Assembly: GCA_900754255.1 (NCBI GenBank)
Contig: CAAECI010000072.1
Coordinates: 1 to 50,572, forward strand
Length of the DNA: 50,572 bases
Source of the DNA: an uncultured Succinivibrio sp.
GTDB lineage: Bacteria > Pseudomonadota > Gammaproteobacteria > Enterobacterales > Succinivibrionaceae
Reading direction: 5' to 3'
In this document: in pieces, positions 34,398 to 42,419 of the stretch
Position numbering within the stretch: position 1 is the first letter of the stretch
Layout: each line of letters starts with the position of its first letter
Made by a program: the position numbers and the translations under genes
Notes under the pieces: model-generated
What the model saw: only the letters and a program-made list of their open reading frames with translations
Database searches by the model: none
Told to the model about the DNA's origin: nothing

Positions 34398-35492
34398 TTA
34401 TAAGGAACCTTCCTGAGCCATAGATGACAGCTGCTCGGCTTTGAATTCCTCAATCACAGGCTTTAGCAACAGATCAAGGGAGCCGGACAAAACCTCATCC
34501 AAGCGGTAAACGGTGAGATTTATCCTGTGATCGGTCACTCGTCCCTGAGGGAAATTATAGGTACGGATACGATCCGAGCGATCGCCTGTGGACAAGATGC
34601 TGTGGCGCAATTTCGAGGCCTCGGCATTACGTTTGTCCTCCTCAAGCTGGGCCAGACGGGAATACAGCACCTCCATGGCGCGGGCGCGGTTTTGATGCTG
34701 AGAGCGTTCGTCCTGACATTCCACCACAATTCCGGTCGGAATATGGGTAATACGTATGGCCGAATCAGTTTTATTAATGTGCTGACCGCCTGCTCCCGAG
34801 GATCGGTAGGTATCGACGCGCAGATCGGCGGGATTAATAACCGGTGCCTTGGCAGGAGGGATCACGGGCAAAACCATAACCGTGCAGGCTGAGGTATGTA
34901 CGCGTCCCTGAGTTTCGGTTACCGGTACGCGTTGGACTCGATGTCCTCCGGATTCAAATTTCATGTATCCGTAGGCGCCCTCTCCGGAAAGCTTGCAAAT
35001 AACCTCTTTGTAGCCGCCCATTTCGCCGTCACTTGCAGAAACTATATCCAAATTCCAGCCCTTGGACAGCACATAATGCGAATACATTTTGAAAAGATCG
35101 CCTGCAAACAAAGCGGCCTCATCGCCGCCGGTGCCCGCACGTATTTCCAAAAAGCAGTCGCAATCGTCACGATCATCATGAGGCAGAAGCTGCATCTGCA
35201 GCTCATGCTCAATGTTCGTAAGCTCGGTGCGGGAATCGTCGATCTCCTCCTGAGCCATGGCTTTCATATCCTCATCACCTGAGGACAGCAGATCCAAAAG
35301 CCCTTCGTAATCGCTTTTTATCTGACGATATTTTTTAAATACCGCCACCGTTTCCTGCAAGCGTGAGTATTCGCGGTTTAATTCTTTAAAACGCTCCTGA
35401 TCGCCGATAATTTCAGGCTGCGATAAAAGTTGCTCAACTTCCTGATGACGTTCACACAGAGCTTCTAGCTTTCGGAGAATGGATTCTTGCAT
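34398..35492 (-). CDS. prfA: Peptide chain release factor 1
   Basis: 364 aa factor ending translation at UAA and UAG. The GGQ catalytic loop is SSGAGGQHINKTDSAIRI. The codon-recognition tripeptide is PVT in HRVQRVPVTETQGRVHTSAC, where E. coli has PAT; PxT variants are normal for RF1. N-terminal helical domain and length (E. coli 360) are ordinary. No hemA is upstream; the upstream gene is yfbV. Confidence 0.97.
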   Translation of the reverse strand: MQESILRKLEALCERHQEVEQLLSQPEIIGDQERFKELNREYSRLQETVAVFKKYRQIKSDYEGLLDLLSSGDEDMKAMAQEEIDDSRTELTNIEHELQMQLLPHDDRDDCDCFLEIRAGTGGDEAALFAGDLFKMYSHYVLSKGWNLDIVSASDGEMGGYKEVICKLSGEGAYGYMKFESGGHRVQRVPVTETQGRVHTSACTVMVLPVIPPAKAPVINPADLRVDTYRSSGAGGQHINKTDSAIRITHIPTGIVVECQDERSQHQNRARAMEVLYSRLAQLEEDKRNAEASKLRHSILSTGDRSDRIRTYNFPQGRVTDHRINLTVYRLDEVLSGSLDLLLKPVIEEFKAEQLSSMAQEGSL

Positions 35493-35552
35493 ATATTTAA
35501 GATGTCTTACGTTTAATTTTTTGCAAATTGTAACAGATGTAGGAACCTACTT

Positions 35553-36011
35553 CTAAAGCTTGCGCAATATATCGCGGCCGGAAACTTTAATTGCATCGCG
35601 CATAACCAAAGCCAAATCCAGAAGACACGGTTCATCTTTTCCCGAGCGGTGCAGTTGCAGGCAACATTCTATATAAAAAATTTTAAGACGTGCATTCAGC
35701 TTCAAAGTTGCTCTCCTACCGAACCACCAATAGCCCTGAAGCGGGATCATCAGCAAGAAAATTACGCAGCACAGGGTCACGGGCCAATTGCTTTTGATCA
35801 CGAACATAAATTCGACTCCGTGTAGGCCGCCCCCGCGAATATAGGTCCAAACTAAAATTAAAATAATAAAGGGCGGAAGCAGAATACGGGCAAATTTCAT
35901 ACAGCGCTTGACCCTGTACTCGGGGAAAACAGGATTAAGCAGAATATCCTCGGGAAAAGCATCCATATATTGTATTCCCTCTCTAATAGTACGAAAAAAA
36001 CTCATTTTCAT
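35553..36011 (-). CDS. yfbV: YfbV/DUF412 (UPF0208) family membrane protein
   Basis: 152 aa, almost exactly the size of E. coli YfbV (151), with two hydrophobic helices (about 41-60 and 75-95). Shared pattern: FRTIREGIQYMDAFP, PVFPEYRVKRCMKFAR, LLMIPLQGYWWFGRRA and the C-terminal amphipathic part. E. coli YfbV limits long-range interactions of the Ter macrodomain. In E. coli it adjoins ackA-pta; here it is divergent from pta, which supports orthology. Confidence 0.82.
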   Translation of the reverse strand: MKMSFFRTIREGIQYMDAFPEDILLNPVFPEYRVKRCMKFARILLPPFIILILVWTYIRGGGLHGVEFMFVIKSNWPVTLCCVIFLLMIPLQGYWWFGRRATLKLNARLKIFYIECCLQLHRSGKDEPCLLDLALVMRDAIKVSGRDILRKL

Positions 36012-36121
36012 CCTCCGTTAAACGAAACGATCCGGTCTAAGGGCAATGCAGATCATGCTTGAAGCCATGTTTTAACAATAAGCTCGGCTTATATAAGTCG
36101 TAATATGTTCAAGGCAATAAA

Positions 36122-36130
36122 TGGTATACT
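36122..36130 (+). promoter_or_regulatory. Extended -10 promoter upstream of pta
   Basis: TGGTATACT fits TGn-TATAAT at all but one position, about 90 bases before pta. No good -35 is seen, as is common with an extended -10. Confidence 0.5.
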
Positions 36131-36230
36131 TCATATGCTGAAAAGGGGTTGAAATGATCTGTCCGTTTCGTTCGATGCGATCATATCCCTTGCACGTAAG
36201 ATTTTAATAGAAAATAACATGGAGTTTGAC

Positions 36231-38228
36231 GTGTCACGTACTGTTATGCTCGTCCCGGCCGGTAAGACCGAGGGCATTTTCCCGGCCGCTTTAGGCCTTG
36301 TTAAAGCCTTGAATGATCACGGTATTAAGACCGCATTGTTCAAACCCTTTGCCGGTGAACTCGACAAAGATCAGGAAGGCAAAACCATTTGCAGAGCCTG
36401 TGCATATCAGGCCATATCTGCCGGAAAAAAATCCGACGTGCTTGAGAAGGTAGTTGCCAACTTCCACAACCTTACCGACAATGAAAAGCCCGAGATCGTG
36501 ATTGTGGAAGGCGTAACCGGTACCCCCTTTGATAAGGATTTAATGAATGCCGACGTTTGTCACGCTCTCGATGCCGACATCATCACGGTTTGCAACGGCA
36601 GCTGCAAGGGTAACAAGGCTGCCATAGACGCAACCCTGCTCCCTTTCAAAAATGCCGGTAAAAACCGTGTATTGGGCAGCATAGAGATCAACCACAAGGC
36701 TCCCCGTAACGCACAGGGAAAGCGTAATCTGGTCCTCTCCGGCTGTGCACACTGCTGTTCTGCAAACGGCGACTCCTGCTCCTGCAAATCCGAGTCCTCA
36801 CCTGTAGCCGTAACCGATATATTGGCCAAAATTGAGTTCAGCAAAGAAAATTATGCTCCCAGAGCGTGTGACATTGCCGCTTTAATCGGCGGTGAGATTG
36901 TTTCCGGCGATCAAAACCGTCGCGGCTTTAAGGTAATGTTCCAGGGAGAAGAAGAGAAAGAATTAAAGGTTCTCCTTACCTCCTCCGTACCCGCCTCCAC
37001 CAAGGCCGGCATCGTGATCCTCTGTGACGGCGTTGCAGGAGAAATTGCAGGCGCAACCGTCATCAAGACTGATAAGAGCGTCTGGGCCGTGGCCGAGGCT
37101 CTGGCCGCCTTCCCCGCAGAGCTTGTCTCTGACGATGAGGAGCGCGCAGCATATGTTGCCGATTTTGCTGCCAAGAGCATAGACGACAAGTTAATAAACC
37201 TGATCTCCGAATATGATCGCAACCGCACTCCCCTCATGAGCCCCGCTGCCTTCCGTTACCAGTTGGCCTCCTCGGCACGTGCCGCACATCTTCGCATTGC
37301 ACTGCCTGAGGGTGACGAGCCTCGTACCGTCAAGGCTGCCGCTATTGTTGCTGAGCAGGGTATTGCCGTTCCCGTGCTCTACGGTAACAAGGAGCAGATC
37401 AACAAGGTTGCAGCCGAACAGGGCGTTACCTTGGGCGAGGGTGTTGAAATCGTTGATCCGGAGGAGATCCGTGCAAACTACGTTGATCGTTTGGTAGAGC
37501 TGCGCGCCAAGAAGGGTATGACCCCGGAGAAGGCCGTAGAAACCTTAAAGGATAACGTCTTTTTAGCTACTATGATGATCGAGCGCGGTGAAATAGACGG
37601 TTTGGTTTCAGGCGCCGTACACACGACGGCCAATACCATTCGTCCGGCCTTCCAGATCTTAAAGACCGCTCCCGGTGCAAAGCTGGTTTCCGGCGGCTTC
37701 TTCATGCTTATGCCCGAGCAGGTATACTTCTATGCCGACTGCGCTGTAAATCTCAATCCGAATGCCGATGAGATCTCCGAAATAGCTATTCAGTCAGCCG
37801 ATACTGCTAAGGCCTTCGGTATTGATCCGCGTGTAGCTCTCATCACCTATTCAACCCACAACTCCGGTAAGGGTGTGGACGTTGATCTCATGGCTCAAGC
37901 AACCGAGCTCGTCAAGCAAAAGCGCCCTGATCTCAATGTCGACGGCCCTCTGCAGTACGACGCCGCCGTTATGCCCTCGGTTGCGGCACAAAAGGCCCCC
38001 GGTTCTACTGTTGCAGGTAAGGCCACCGTATTCGTATTCCCGAGCCTTTCAACCGGCAATACCGTTTACAAGGCCGTGCAGCGTTCTGCCGATCTTGTAG
38101 CCATCGGACCTCTGCTCCAGGGCTTAAGAAAGCCGGTTAATGACTTGTCCCGCGGCGCCTTGGTTGACGATATCGTGTACACCATTGCCGTAACCGCGAT
38201 TCAGGCCGCTCAGGCAAAGAACAACTGA
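36231..38228 (+). CDS. pta: Phosphate acetyltransferase
   Basis: Converts acetyl-CoA and phosphate to acetyl phosphate, feeding ATP formation through acetate kinase. About 665 aa, long-type Pta: N-terminal P-loop-like domain, central DRTGG domain and catalytic C-terminal PTA domain (PAFRYQLASSARAAHLRIAL, PEGDEPRTVKAAAI, SGAVHTTANTIRPAFQILKT). I prefer GTG 36231 (VSRTVMLVPAG aligns with E. coli MSRIIMLIPTG), six bases after GGAG 36221-36224; ATG 36219 would place the start over that ribosome site. Odd: a Cys-rich stretch CAHCCSANGDSCSC (residues 172-185) in the N-terminal part. ackA is not adjacent. Confidence 0.95.
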   Translation: MSRTVMLVPAGKTEGIFPAALGLVKALNDHGIKTALFKPFAGELDKDQEGKTICRACAYQAISAGKKSDVLEKVVANFHNLTDNEKPEIVIVEGVTGTPFDKDLMNADVCHALDADIITVCNGSCKGNKAAIDATLLPFKNAGKNRVLGSIEINHKAPRNAQGKRNLVLSGCAHCCSANGDSCSCKSESSPVAVTDILAKIEFSKENYAPRACDIAALIGGEIVSGDQNRRGFKVMFQGEEEKELKVLLTSSVPASTKAGIVILCDGVAGEIAGATVIKTDKSVWAVAEALAAFPAELVSDDEERAAYVADFAAKSIDDKLINLISEYDRNRTPLMSPAAFRYQLASSARAAHLRIALPEGDEPRTVKAAAIVAEQGIAVPVLYGNKEQINKVAAEQGVTLGEGVEIVDPEEIRANYVDRLVELRAKKGMTPEKAVETLKDNVFLATMMIERGEIDGLVSGAVHTTANTIRPAFQILKTAPGAKLVSGGFFMLMPEQVYFYADCAVNLNPNADEISEIAIQSADTAKAFGIDPRVALITYSTHNSGKGVDVDLMAQATELVKQKRPDLNVDGPLQYDAAVMPSVAAQKAPGSTVAGKATVFVFPSLSTGNTVYKAVQRSADLVAIGPLLQGLRKPVNDLSRGALVDDIVYTIAVTAIQAAQAKNN

Positions 38229-38274
38229 TCGTTTTAATCCCTTAATTTAGGGAAGAAACGGTATGTTTACAATT

Positions 38275-38302
38275 TCCCCTGCAGAAATGCGGGGGATTTT
38301 CT
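38275..38302 (+). terminator. Intrinsic terminator after pta
   Basis: TCCCCTGCA (38275-38283), GAAA tetraloop, TGCGGGGGA (38288-38296), then TTTTCTT. It ends about 10 bases before the yfcH start. Confidence 0.75.
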
Positions 38303-38312
38303 TAGGTAAAGT

Positions 38313-39128
38313 ATGAAGATCCTGATCACGGGCGGAAGCGGTTTTCTCGGTACGGCCGTATGCAAAAGGCTTGCTTACGATCATGAAATATATGTGCTTA
38401 CCAGAAATAAGCGCAGAGCATCTTCCAAACTCAACACCAAAGTTACTTTGCTCACATCTCAAGATCCCTTTCCAAAAGTCGATGCAATTTTAAATTTTGC
38501 AGGCGCTGCCATAAGCGCACGCATTCTTACCCAAAAACGTATGAACGTGCTTTTAAACTCGCGTATAAGGATCATGGATCTCTTGCAGGAAAAATACCGC
38601 GGAACGGTATTTCCTCCCCTGTTCATTCAAGCCTCGGCAACCGGTATTTATTCAAATGATCAAACCTGCGATGAAAGCGGAGCTTGCAACGGAGCCTTCG
38701 CATCACTAATTAAGGCCCTTGAGGATGCAGCAAAAAAGCGCTTTGAAGGCATTACATGCTTAGCACTTATTCGTTTTGGAGTGATCATGGGAGAAGGAGG
38801 CGGGCTAAATAGAATATTAAAGCGACTGCCCAAGCTACAAATAATCCCCGATCAAGGAAATTTTGTCCCCTGGATTGCCCTTGAGGACGCTGCGGCAATA
38901 ATCACCTTCCTGCTTGAACACCCGCTAAGGGGCGTGGTAAATGCCGTCTCACCGGATCTGAAGACTGCCAACACATTGTTGGCTGCAGGCAAGGGATCCG
39001 GTCCTTTTCTTCCCATTCCGCATTTTCTATTAAATATACCCTTTGACAGACGCGGCAAACTGCTTACGGCCTCACATATAATTTTAAGCAGTCGACTTAT
39101 CAATGCAGGGTTCAAATTCAAAAAGTGA
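38313..39128 (+). CDS. yfcH: TIGR01777-type epimerase, YfcH-like
   Basis: 271 aa short-chain dehydrogenase/epimerase-type protein. The N-terminal NAD(P)-binding motif is ITGGSGFLGTAVCKRL; NFAGAAISA and QASATGIYSND match YfcH. The C-terminal DUF1731-like region is short and ends FKFKK. E. coli YfcH is about 297 aa and of unknown substrate, so this is slightly shorter. AGGTAAAG precedes the ATG. It follows pta after a terminator; in E. coli yfcH is also in the wider pta neighbourhood. Confidence 0.85.
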   Translation: MKILITGGSGFLGTAVCKRLAYDHEIYVLTRNKRRASSKLNTKVTLLTSQDPFPKVDAILNFAGAAISARILTQKRMNVLLNSRIRIMDLLQEKYRGTVFPPLFIQASATGIYSNDQTCDESGACNGAFASLIKALEDAAKKRFEGITCLALIRFGVIMGEGGGLNRILKRLPKLQIIPDQGNFVPWIALEDAAAIITFLLEHPLRGVVNAVSPDLKTANTLLAAGKGSGPFLPIPHFLLNIPFDRRGKLLTASHIILSSRLINAGFKFKK

Positions 39129-39201
39129 CAAAAGCATGGGTATTGAAAGTAATGAGGAGCTTTTTATACTACAAAATCAAATCTTGAAAGTTTTTCAATG
39201 T

Positions 39202-39215
39202 TGCAAGCGTTTGCA
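39202..39215. promoter_or_regulatory. LacI-family operator-like site A
   Basis: TGCAAGCGTTTGCA is a near-perfect palindrome around a central CG, the usual form of LacI/GalR-family operators. It lies about 75 bases upstream of the araD -35 box. Confidence 0.65.
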
Positions 39216-39288
39216 TTAATTTTTCATTTGTTATTTACCGCATTTTTGTGAAGCATCATCCAGTTTTAAAACATTATGTTTTTAAATT

Positions 39289-39318
39289 TTGTAAACGTTT
39301 TAATACTACTGCTATTAT
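39289..39318 (+). promoter_or_regulatory. Promoter of araD with overlapping operator-like site B
   Basis: TTGTAA (39289-39294), 18-base spacer, TATTAT (39313-39318). TGTAAACGTTTTAA (39290-39303) overlaps the -35 and spacer and matches site A in layout, so a bound LacI-type protein would block RNA polymerase. Confidence 0.55.
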
Positions 39319-39352
39319 ATTTTCACAGAATTTAAAAGAGGCGAAGAAAAAA

Positions 39353-40075
39353 ATGCTCGAAGAACTTAAAGAAAAGGTATTTAAGGCTAATTTGGATCTG
39401 CCCAAGCACGGTCTCGTAACTTTTACCTGGGGAAATGTATCCGGTATTGATCGGCAGAAGGGATTGGTCGTCATCAAACCATCCGGAGTCGACTATGAAA
39501 CGATGAAAGCCGATGACATGGTTGTGGTTGATCTTGAGACCGGCAAAAAAGTCGAGGGCAAGCTCAATCCTTCAACCGACACTGAGACCCATTTGGTTTT
39601 ATACAGAGCATGTGCCGATATAGGCGGCATTGTTCACACTCATTCCCGTAATGCCGTAAGCTTTGCGCAGGCTGGAATGGATATTCCGGCACTGGGTACT
39701 ACCGGCGCGGACTATTTCTACGGACCGGTGCCATGCACTCGTCCCATGACCGATGCAGAAATAAAAGGCGAATATGAAAAGGAAACCGGCAACGTCATAG
39801 TTGAGACCTTTAAAGAACGCGGTTTCAATATGAAGGATGTACCTGCAGCCTTGGTTTTCTCCCACGGTCCTTTTGCATGGGGTAAATCTCCGGACAACGC
39901 CGTATATAATTCCGTTGTTCTGGAGGAAATTGCCTATATGGCGTACCATGCCCTGACCCTAAACCCTAAACTCGGTTCCATGCAACAGACTTTGCTTGAT
40001 AAGCATTACCTTAGAAAGCACGGAAAAAATGCCTATTACGGCCAGGGCAATATCTCCGATGTGCATACCCTGTGA
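39353..40075 (+). CDS. araD: L-ribulose-5-phosphate 4-epimerase
   Basis: 240 aa aldolase-class-II-type enzyme converting L-ribulose 5-phosphate to D-xylulose 5-phosphate. ATG 39353 follows GAGG and gives MLEELKEKVFKANLDLPKHG, matching E. coli AraD from its first residue; the longer frame from 39248 runs through the promoter. Zinc ligands are in GGIVHTHSRNA; TWGNVSGID, IKPSGVDY, DYFYGPVPCTRPMTDAEI, FSHGPFAWGK and MQQTLLDKHYLRKHG are conserved. The paralogues UlaF and SgbE have the same activity in ascorbate/gulose routes, so the pathway is not certain. Confidence 0.93.
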   Translation: MLEELKEKVFKANLDLPKHGLVTFTWGNVSGIDRQKGLVVIKPSGVDYETMKADDMVVVDLETGKKVEGKLNPSTDTETHLVLYRACADIGGIVHTHSRNAVSFAQAGMDIPALGTTGADYFYGPVPCTRPMTDAEIKGEYEKETGNVIVETFKERGFNMKDVPAALVFSHGPFAWGKSPDNAVYNSVVLEEIAYMAYHALTLNPKLGSMQQTLLDKHYLRKHGKNAYYGQGNISDVHTL

Positions 40076-40106
40076 TCACATAGGAGTTTGAAAAACTAAA
40101 CACAAC

Positions 40107-40130
40107 AAGCGGCCTTTGTGCCGCTTTTTT
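40107..40130 (+). terminator. Intrinsic terminator after araD
   Basis: AGCGGC (40108-40113), 6-base loop, GCCGCT (40120-40125), six T. Confidence 0.9.
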
Positions 40131-40288
40131 ATTGATAATGGTATTGGGACTGAGCGCATAAATTTGCGATGTTATAACTACCGAGTGAGATGAATTGAAA
40201 GTACGTCAACGGATGATAATTTTGTTTTTTTATGCTCCGAGCAAACGAATAGATATGTGAAACAGCTCTGATTTTGCAAAAATTCAAC

Positions 40289-40340
40289 TTGATCATGTTA
40301 TGTGCTTTTTTTATTCTTTAAACAACTGTAACCGTTTGCG
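40289..40340 (+). promoter_or_regulatory. Promoter and operator-like site C of the lacI-type gene
   Basis: TTGATC (40289-40294), 17-base spacer, TATTCT (40312-40317). TGTAACCGTTTGCG (40327-40340) lies just after the expected start of transcription and shares the TGyAAvCGTTT core with sites A and B, suggesting autorepression. Confidence 0.6.
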
Positions 40341-40357
40341 TTTTTGAGGAAACGACA

Positions 40358-41392
40358 ATGAGCGTGACTTTAAAAGATCTTGCAAAAACATGTGGAGTAT
40401 CCGTAGGAACCGTCTCCAGAGCCTTAAATGAAAAAAATGAGGTAAGTGCCAAAACCTCTGAAAGGATCAGAAAGTTAGCCCAGGAAATGGGGTACATTCC
40501 CAATAGAGCAGGCAGAGCTTTATCCGCTCAAAAAAATATCAACCTTATAGGCGTACTGTTACCGTCAATCAACAGCATGTTCTTTGATGATATTAAACGC
40601 GGTATAGAAAATGCCTCCCGCGAATTTAAGGATCTCGGGATCAGCGTGATCATACAGGAAGTTGAAGGCTGGAATGTAAAAGATCATTTAAATGCGCTGG
40701 AACGCTTACAAGCCCGCGGGTGCAAGGGATTCGGCATTTGCACGGTCGATCATCCGGATATGGTGCAGAAAATTAATTCCATTACCGCAGAAGGTATTCC
40801 TGTAGTTTTAATCAACACCTTTATTCCCGGTATTAATCAGGCCTGTTTCGTAGGTCCTGATTACAGGAAACAAGGAGCCATTGCTGCTGCCATGCTTGAA
40901 AAATGTAACCGCGATCGTCACCTGAAGGTTTTGATAATAGTCGGCGACAAAACACATTACGGGCATATAAGCCGTATAGAAGGATTCGTAGATGAGTTGA
41001 ATTCGCGTCAGGTTAGATATGATGTTGTCGATATTATCGAAGGACATGATCGCGATATTGATACTCAGCAGGCGACCATGCAGGCTTTCACTGCCCATCC
41101 GGAAATAGACTGTATTTATATGGCATCGGGCTCTGGAGTTAGCGGTTTAGGTGCTGCCATTATTGCCGACGCTACACATAAGAGATTTGTAATTGCATGC
41201 GATGAGATCTTTACAACACGCGAGCTTGTAAAGAATGAAATAATTGATCTTGTTATATGTCAGGAGCCCGTTGCACAGGGGTATCAGGCAATTAAGAAAA
41301 TACATGAATTTCTTAACAATAAATATAGTGCAGCTCTTGAAGACTGCATAATGGACAGCATAATAAAAATCAGGAATCACTTTGAGGCATAG
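40358..41392 (+). CDS. LacI-family transcriptional regulator
   Basis: 344 aa. The N-terminal helix-turn-helix and hinge read VTLKDLAKTCGVSVGTVSRA, then RIRKLAQEMGYIPNRAGRAL, typical of LacI/PurR. A periplasmic-binding-protein-like effector domain follows (INLIGVLLPSINSMFFDDIK; VGPDYRKQGAIAAAMLEKC), most like sugar-responsive members of the RbsB/peripla_BP_4 type. GAGGAAAC precedes the ATG. Together with three matching palindromes upstream of araD and of itself, it is probably the repressor of araD and its own gene; the inducer is unknown. Confidence 0.9.
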   Translation: MSVTLKDLAKTCGVSVGTVSRALNEKNEVSAKTSERIRKLAQEMGYIPNRAGRALSAQKNINLIGVLLPSINSMFFDDIKRGIENASREFKDLGISVIIQEVEGWNVKDHLNALERLQARGCKGFGICTVDHPDMVQKINSITAEGIPVVLINTFIPGINQACFVGPDYRKQGAIAAAMLEKCNRDRHLKVLIIVGDKTHYGHISRIEGFVDELNSRQVRYDVVDIIEGHDRDIDTQQATMQAFTAHPEIDCIYMASGSGVSGLGAAIIADATHKRFVIACDEIFTTRELVKNEIIDLVICQEPVAQGYQAIKKIHEFLNNKYSAALEDCIMDSIIKIRNHFEA

Positions 41393-41515
41393 AGCAGATA
41401 ATAACGCGTGAAACTAATTGATTGCGTGCTTTGGGCGTCTACTACCTGCGCTACCGTAAATAAGGCCCAATAATGATGCCCCCTGCACTTCATTATGTGC
41501 ATAAACATGGTGTTT

Positions 41516-41529
41516 GGCTTTGCAAAGCC
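41516..41529. repeat. Perfect 14-bp palindrome
   Basis: GGCTTTGCAAAGCC between the regulator gene and tRNA-Ser. It has no T run, so it is not an obvious terminator. Confidence 0.35.
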
Positions 41530-41549
41530 GTCTTAAGATCATAAGTTGA

Positions 41550-41567
41550 CCAATATTCTGATATTGG
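41550..41567. repeat. Inverted repeat upstream of the tRNA promoter
   Basis: CCAATAT (41550-41556), TCTG, ATATTGG (41561-41567). It sits just upstream of the presumed -35 of tRNA-Ser. Confidence 0.35.
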
Positions 41568-41592
41568 GCTGTAAAATCAAACATTTTTATTA

Positions 41593-41598
41593 TATAAT
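41593..41598 (+). promoter_or_regulatory. -10 box of the tRNA-Ser promoter
   Basis: Perfect TATAAT ten bases before the mature tRNA 5' end. The -35 region (TGTAAA, 41570-41575) is weak. Confidence 0.55.
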
Positions 41599-41607
41599 AC
41601 AGCCCAC

Positions 41608-41697
41608 GGAAAGATGGCAGAGTGGTTGAATGCACCGCACTCGAAATGCGGCAAACAGTTATCTGTTTCGGGGGTTCGAATCCCCCTCTTTCCGCCA
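41608..41697 (+). tRNA. tRNA-Ser (anticodon CGA)
   Basis: The 90-base gene includes its encoded CCA. Acceptor GGAAAGA pairs with TCTTTCC before GCCA. Anticodon stem CCGCA/TGCGG (41635-41639/41647-41651) encloses CTCGAAA, so the anticodon is CGA (41642-41644), reading UCG. A long variable arm (class II) and TTCGAAT T-loop are present. The 3' end adjoins phased repeats and an integrase remnant, so it is a likely integration target. Confidence 0.97.
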
Positions 41698-41723
41698 CGG
41701 GGTGTTTGTGCCCTTTATTTTTA

Positions 41724-41883
41724 CCTGCTCAAGCCTGCAAATTTCTCAAATAATCCCTACAACATCAGCGAGTTAGCCTGATACTGCTGTGCAAAATCCT
41801 GCATTGTCCTACATATACCTGCATTTACTCCCCATTAAACAGGTACAATAAAGGAACGTTTTTAGGGCGCATTTACAGGTACA
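41724..41883. repeat. Phased CCTRCA repeats, probable integrase arm sites
   Basis: CCTGCT/CCTGCA/CCTACA hexamers begin at 41724, 41734, 41756, 41798, 41808 and 41818. Gaps of 10, 22, 42, 10 and 10 are near multiples of one helical turn, placing all on one face of DNA. Two inverted relatives, ACAGGTACA, are at 41839-41847 and 41875-41883. Beside a tRNA 3' end and an integrase remnant, these look like arm-type binding sites of a tyrosine recombinase. Confidence 0.6.
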
Positions 41884-42083
41884 TGGTGTGTTAGAGATCC
41901 GCTAGATGGGGCGTACGTGGATGTCAGAGAACAAAATCCCTTTCGATAATAGCTGTCAGAGCTCACTCCTTAGGCTATCAGACCGTGCAGGCCTATAACC
42001 GAACGGACTTACTGGAGTAAAGGCGGGAAGCTATGCAGAGGTAGTGTAATTATGTGGAAACATGTTTAAAACAGGAAATCTAA
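41882..42083 (+). pseudogene. C-terminal remnant of a tyrosine integrase
   Basis: Only the last about 65 codons remain. From 41882 one frame reads HGVLEIR, a stop, then MGRTWMSENKIPFD, resembling the HDLRRTxRTWM region. After a frame change the next frame reads IIAVRAHSLGYQTVQAYNRT then DLLE, stop, RREAMQR, stop, CNYVETCLKQEI and the natural stop at 42081-42083. LAHSLG..TVQAYNRTDLLE.RREAMQRW is the typical C-terminus of P4-type integrases, including the catalytic-Tyr region (AYNR). With at least three stops and one frameshift it cannot be active. Confidence 0.75.
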
Positions 42084-42130
42084 TCAAAGTTTTCATATAA
42101 TTCAATCTAAACAGAAATGAGAGGCTATTT

Positions 42131-42403
42131 ATGTATTATCGAATTAGCTGGCCTTTATGGAAATTCGCTCACAAATATGGGGCTCACTTATATTACAGGA
42201 TCAAGATTTGTTTTAGTTTTGAAAGCGGTCTTTATTGGGCTTATAGCGACGATCTTCCTTTGACTGCTTCAGCTAAAACCGTACCAGAACTTTTGAAAGA
42301 GGTTGCGTCCTGTGCAAGTGATCTTCTCGAAGGGCAACTTCCTGAACGTTTTCATGCAACATGCATGATTAATCAATCAGCCGATGGGCTAATGAATGTC
42401 TGA
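42131..42403 (+). CDS. DUF1902 / HicB-like antitoxin
   Basis: 90 aa. The opening MYYRISWPLWKFAHKYG and the strand-helix GLYWAYSDDLPLTASAKTVP, ELLKEVASCASDLL match DUF1902, a HicB-related fold usually paired with HicA toxins. GAGAGG precedes the ATG. The frameshifted hicA lies 16 bases downstream, so this may be an orphan antitoxin. There is no added DNA-binding domain, so autoregulation may be lost or may not be typical of this subfamily. Confidence 0.7.
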   Translation: MYYRISWPLWKFAHKYGAHLYYRIKICFSFESGLYWAYSDDLPLTASAKTVPELLKEVASCASDLLEGQLPERFHATCMINQSADGLMNV

Positions 42404-42419
42404 GACATAATATCGTGCT

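Noticed and set aside
41414..41698. Minus-strand frame of 94 codons starting MAERGGFEPPKQ
   Set aside because: It is the antisense of tRNA-Ser plus flanks; AERGGFEPP is a well-known spurious translation of tRNA-Ser genes.
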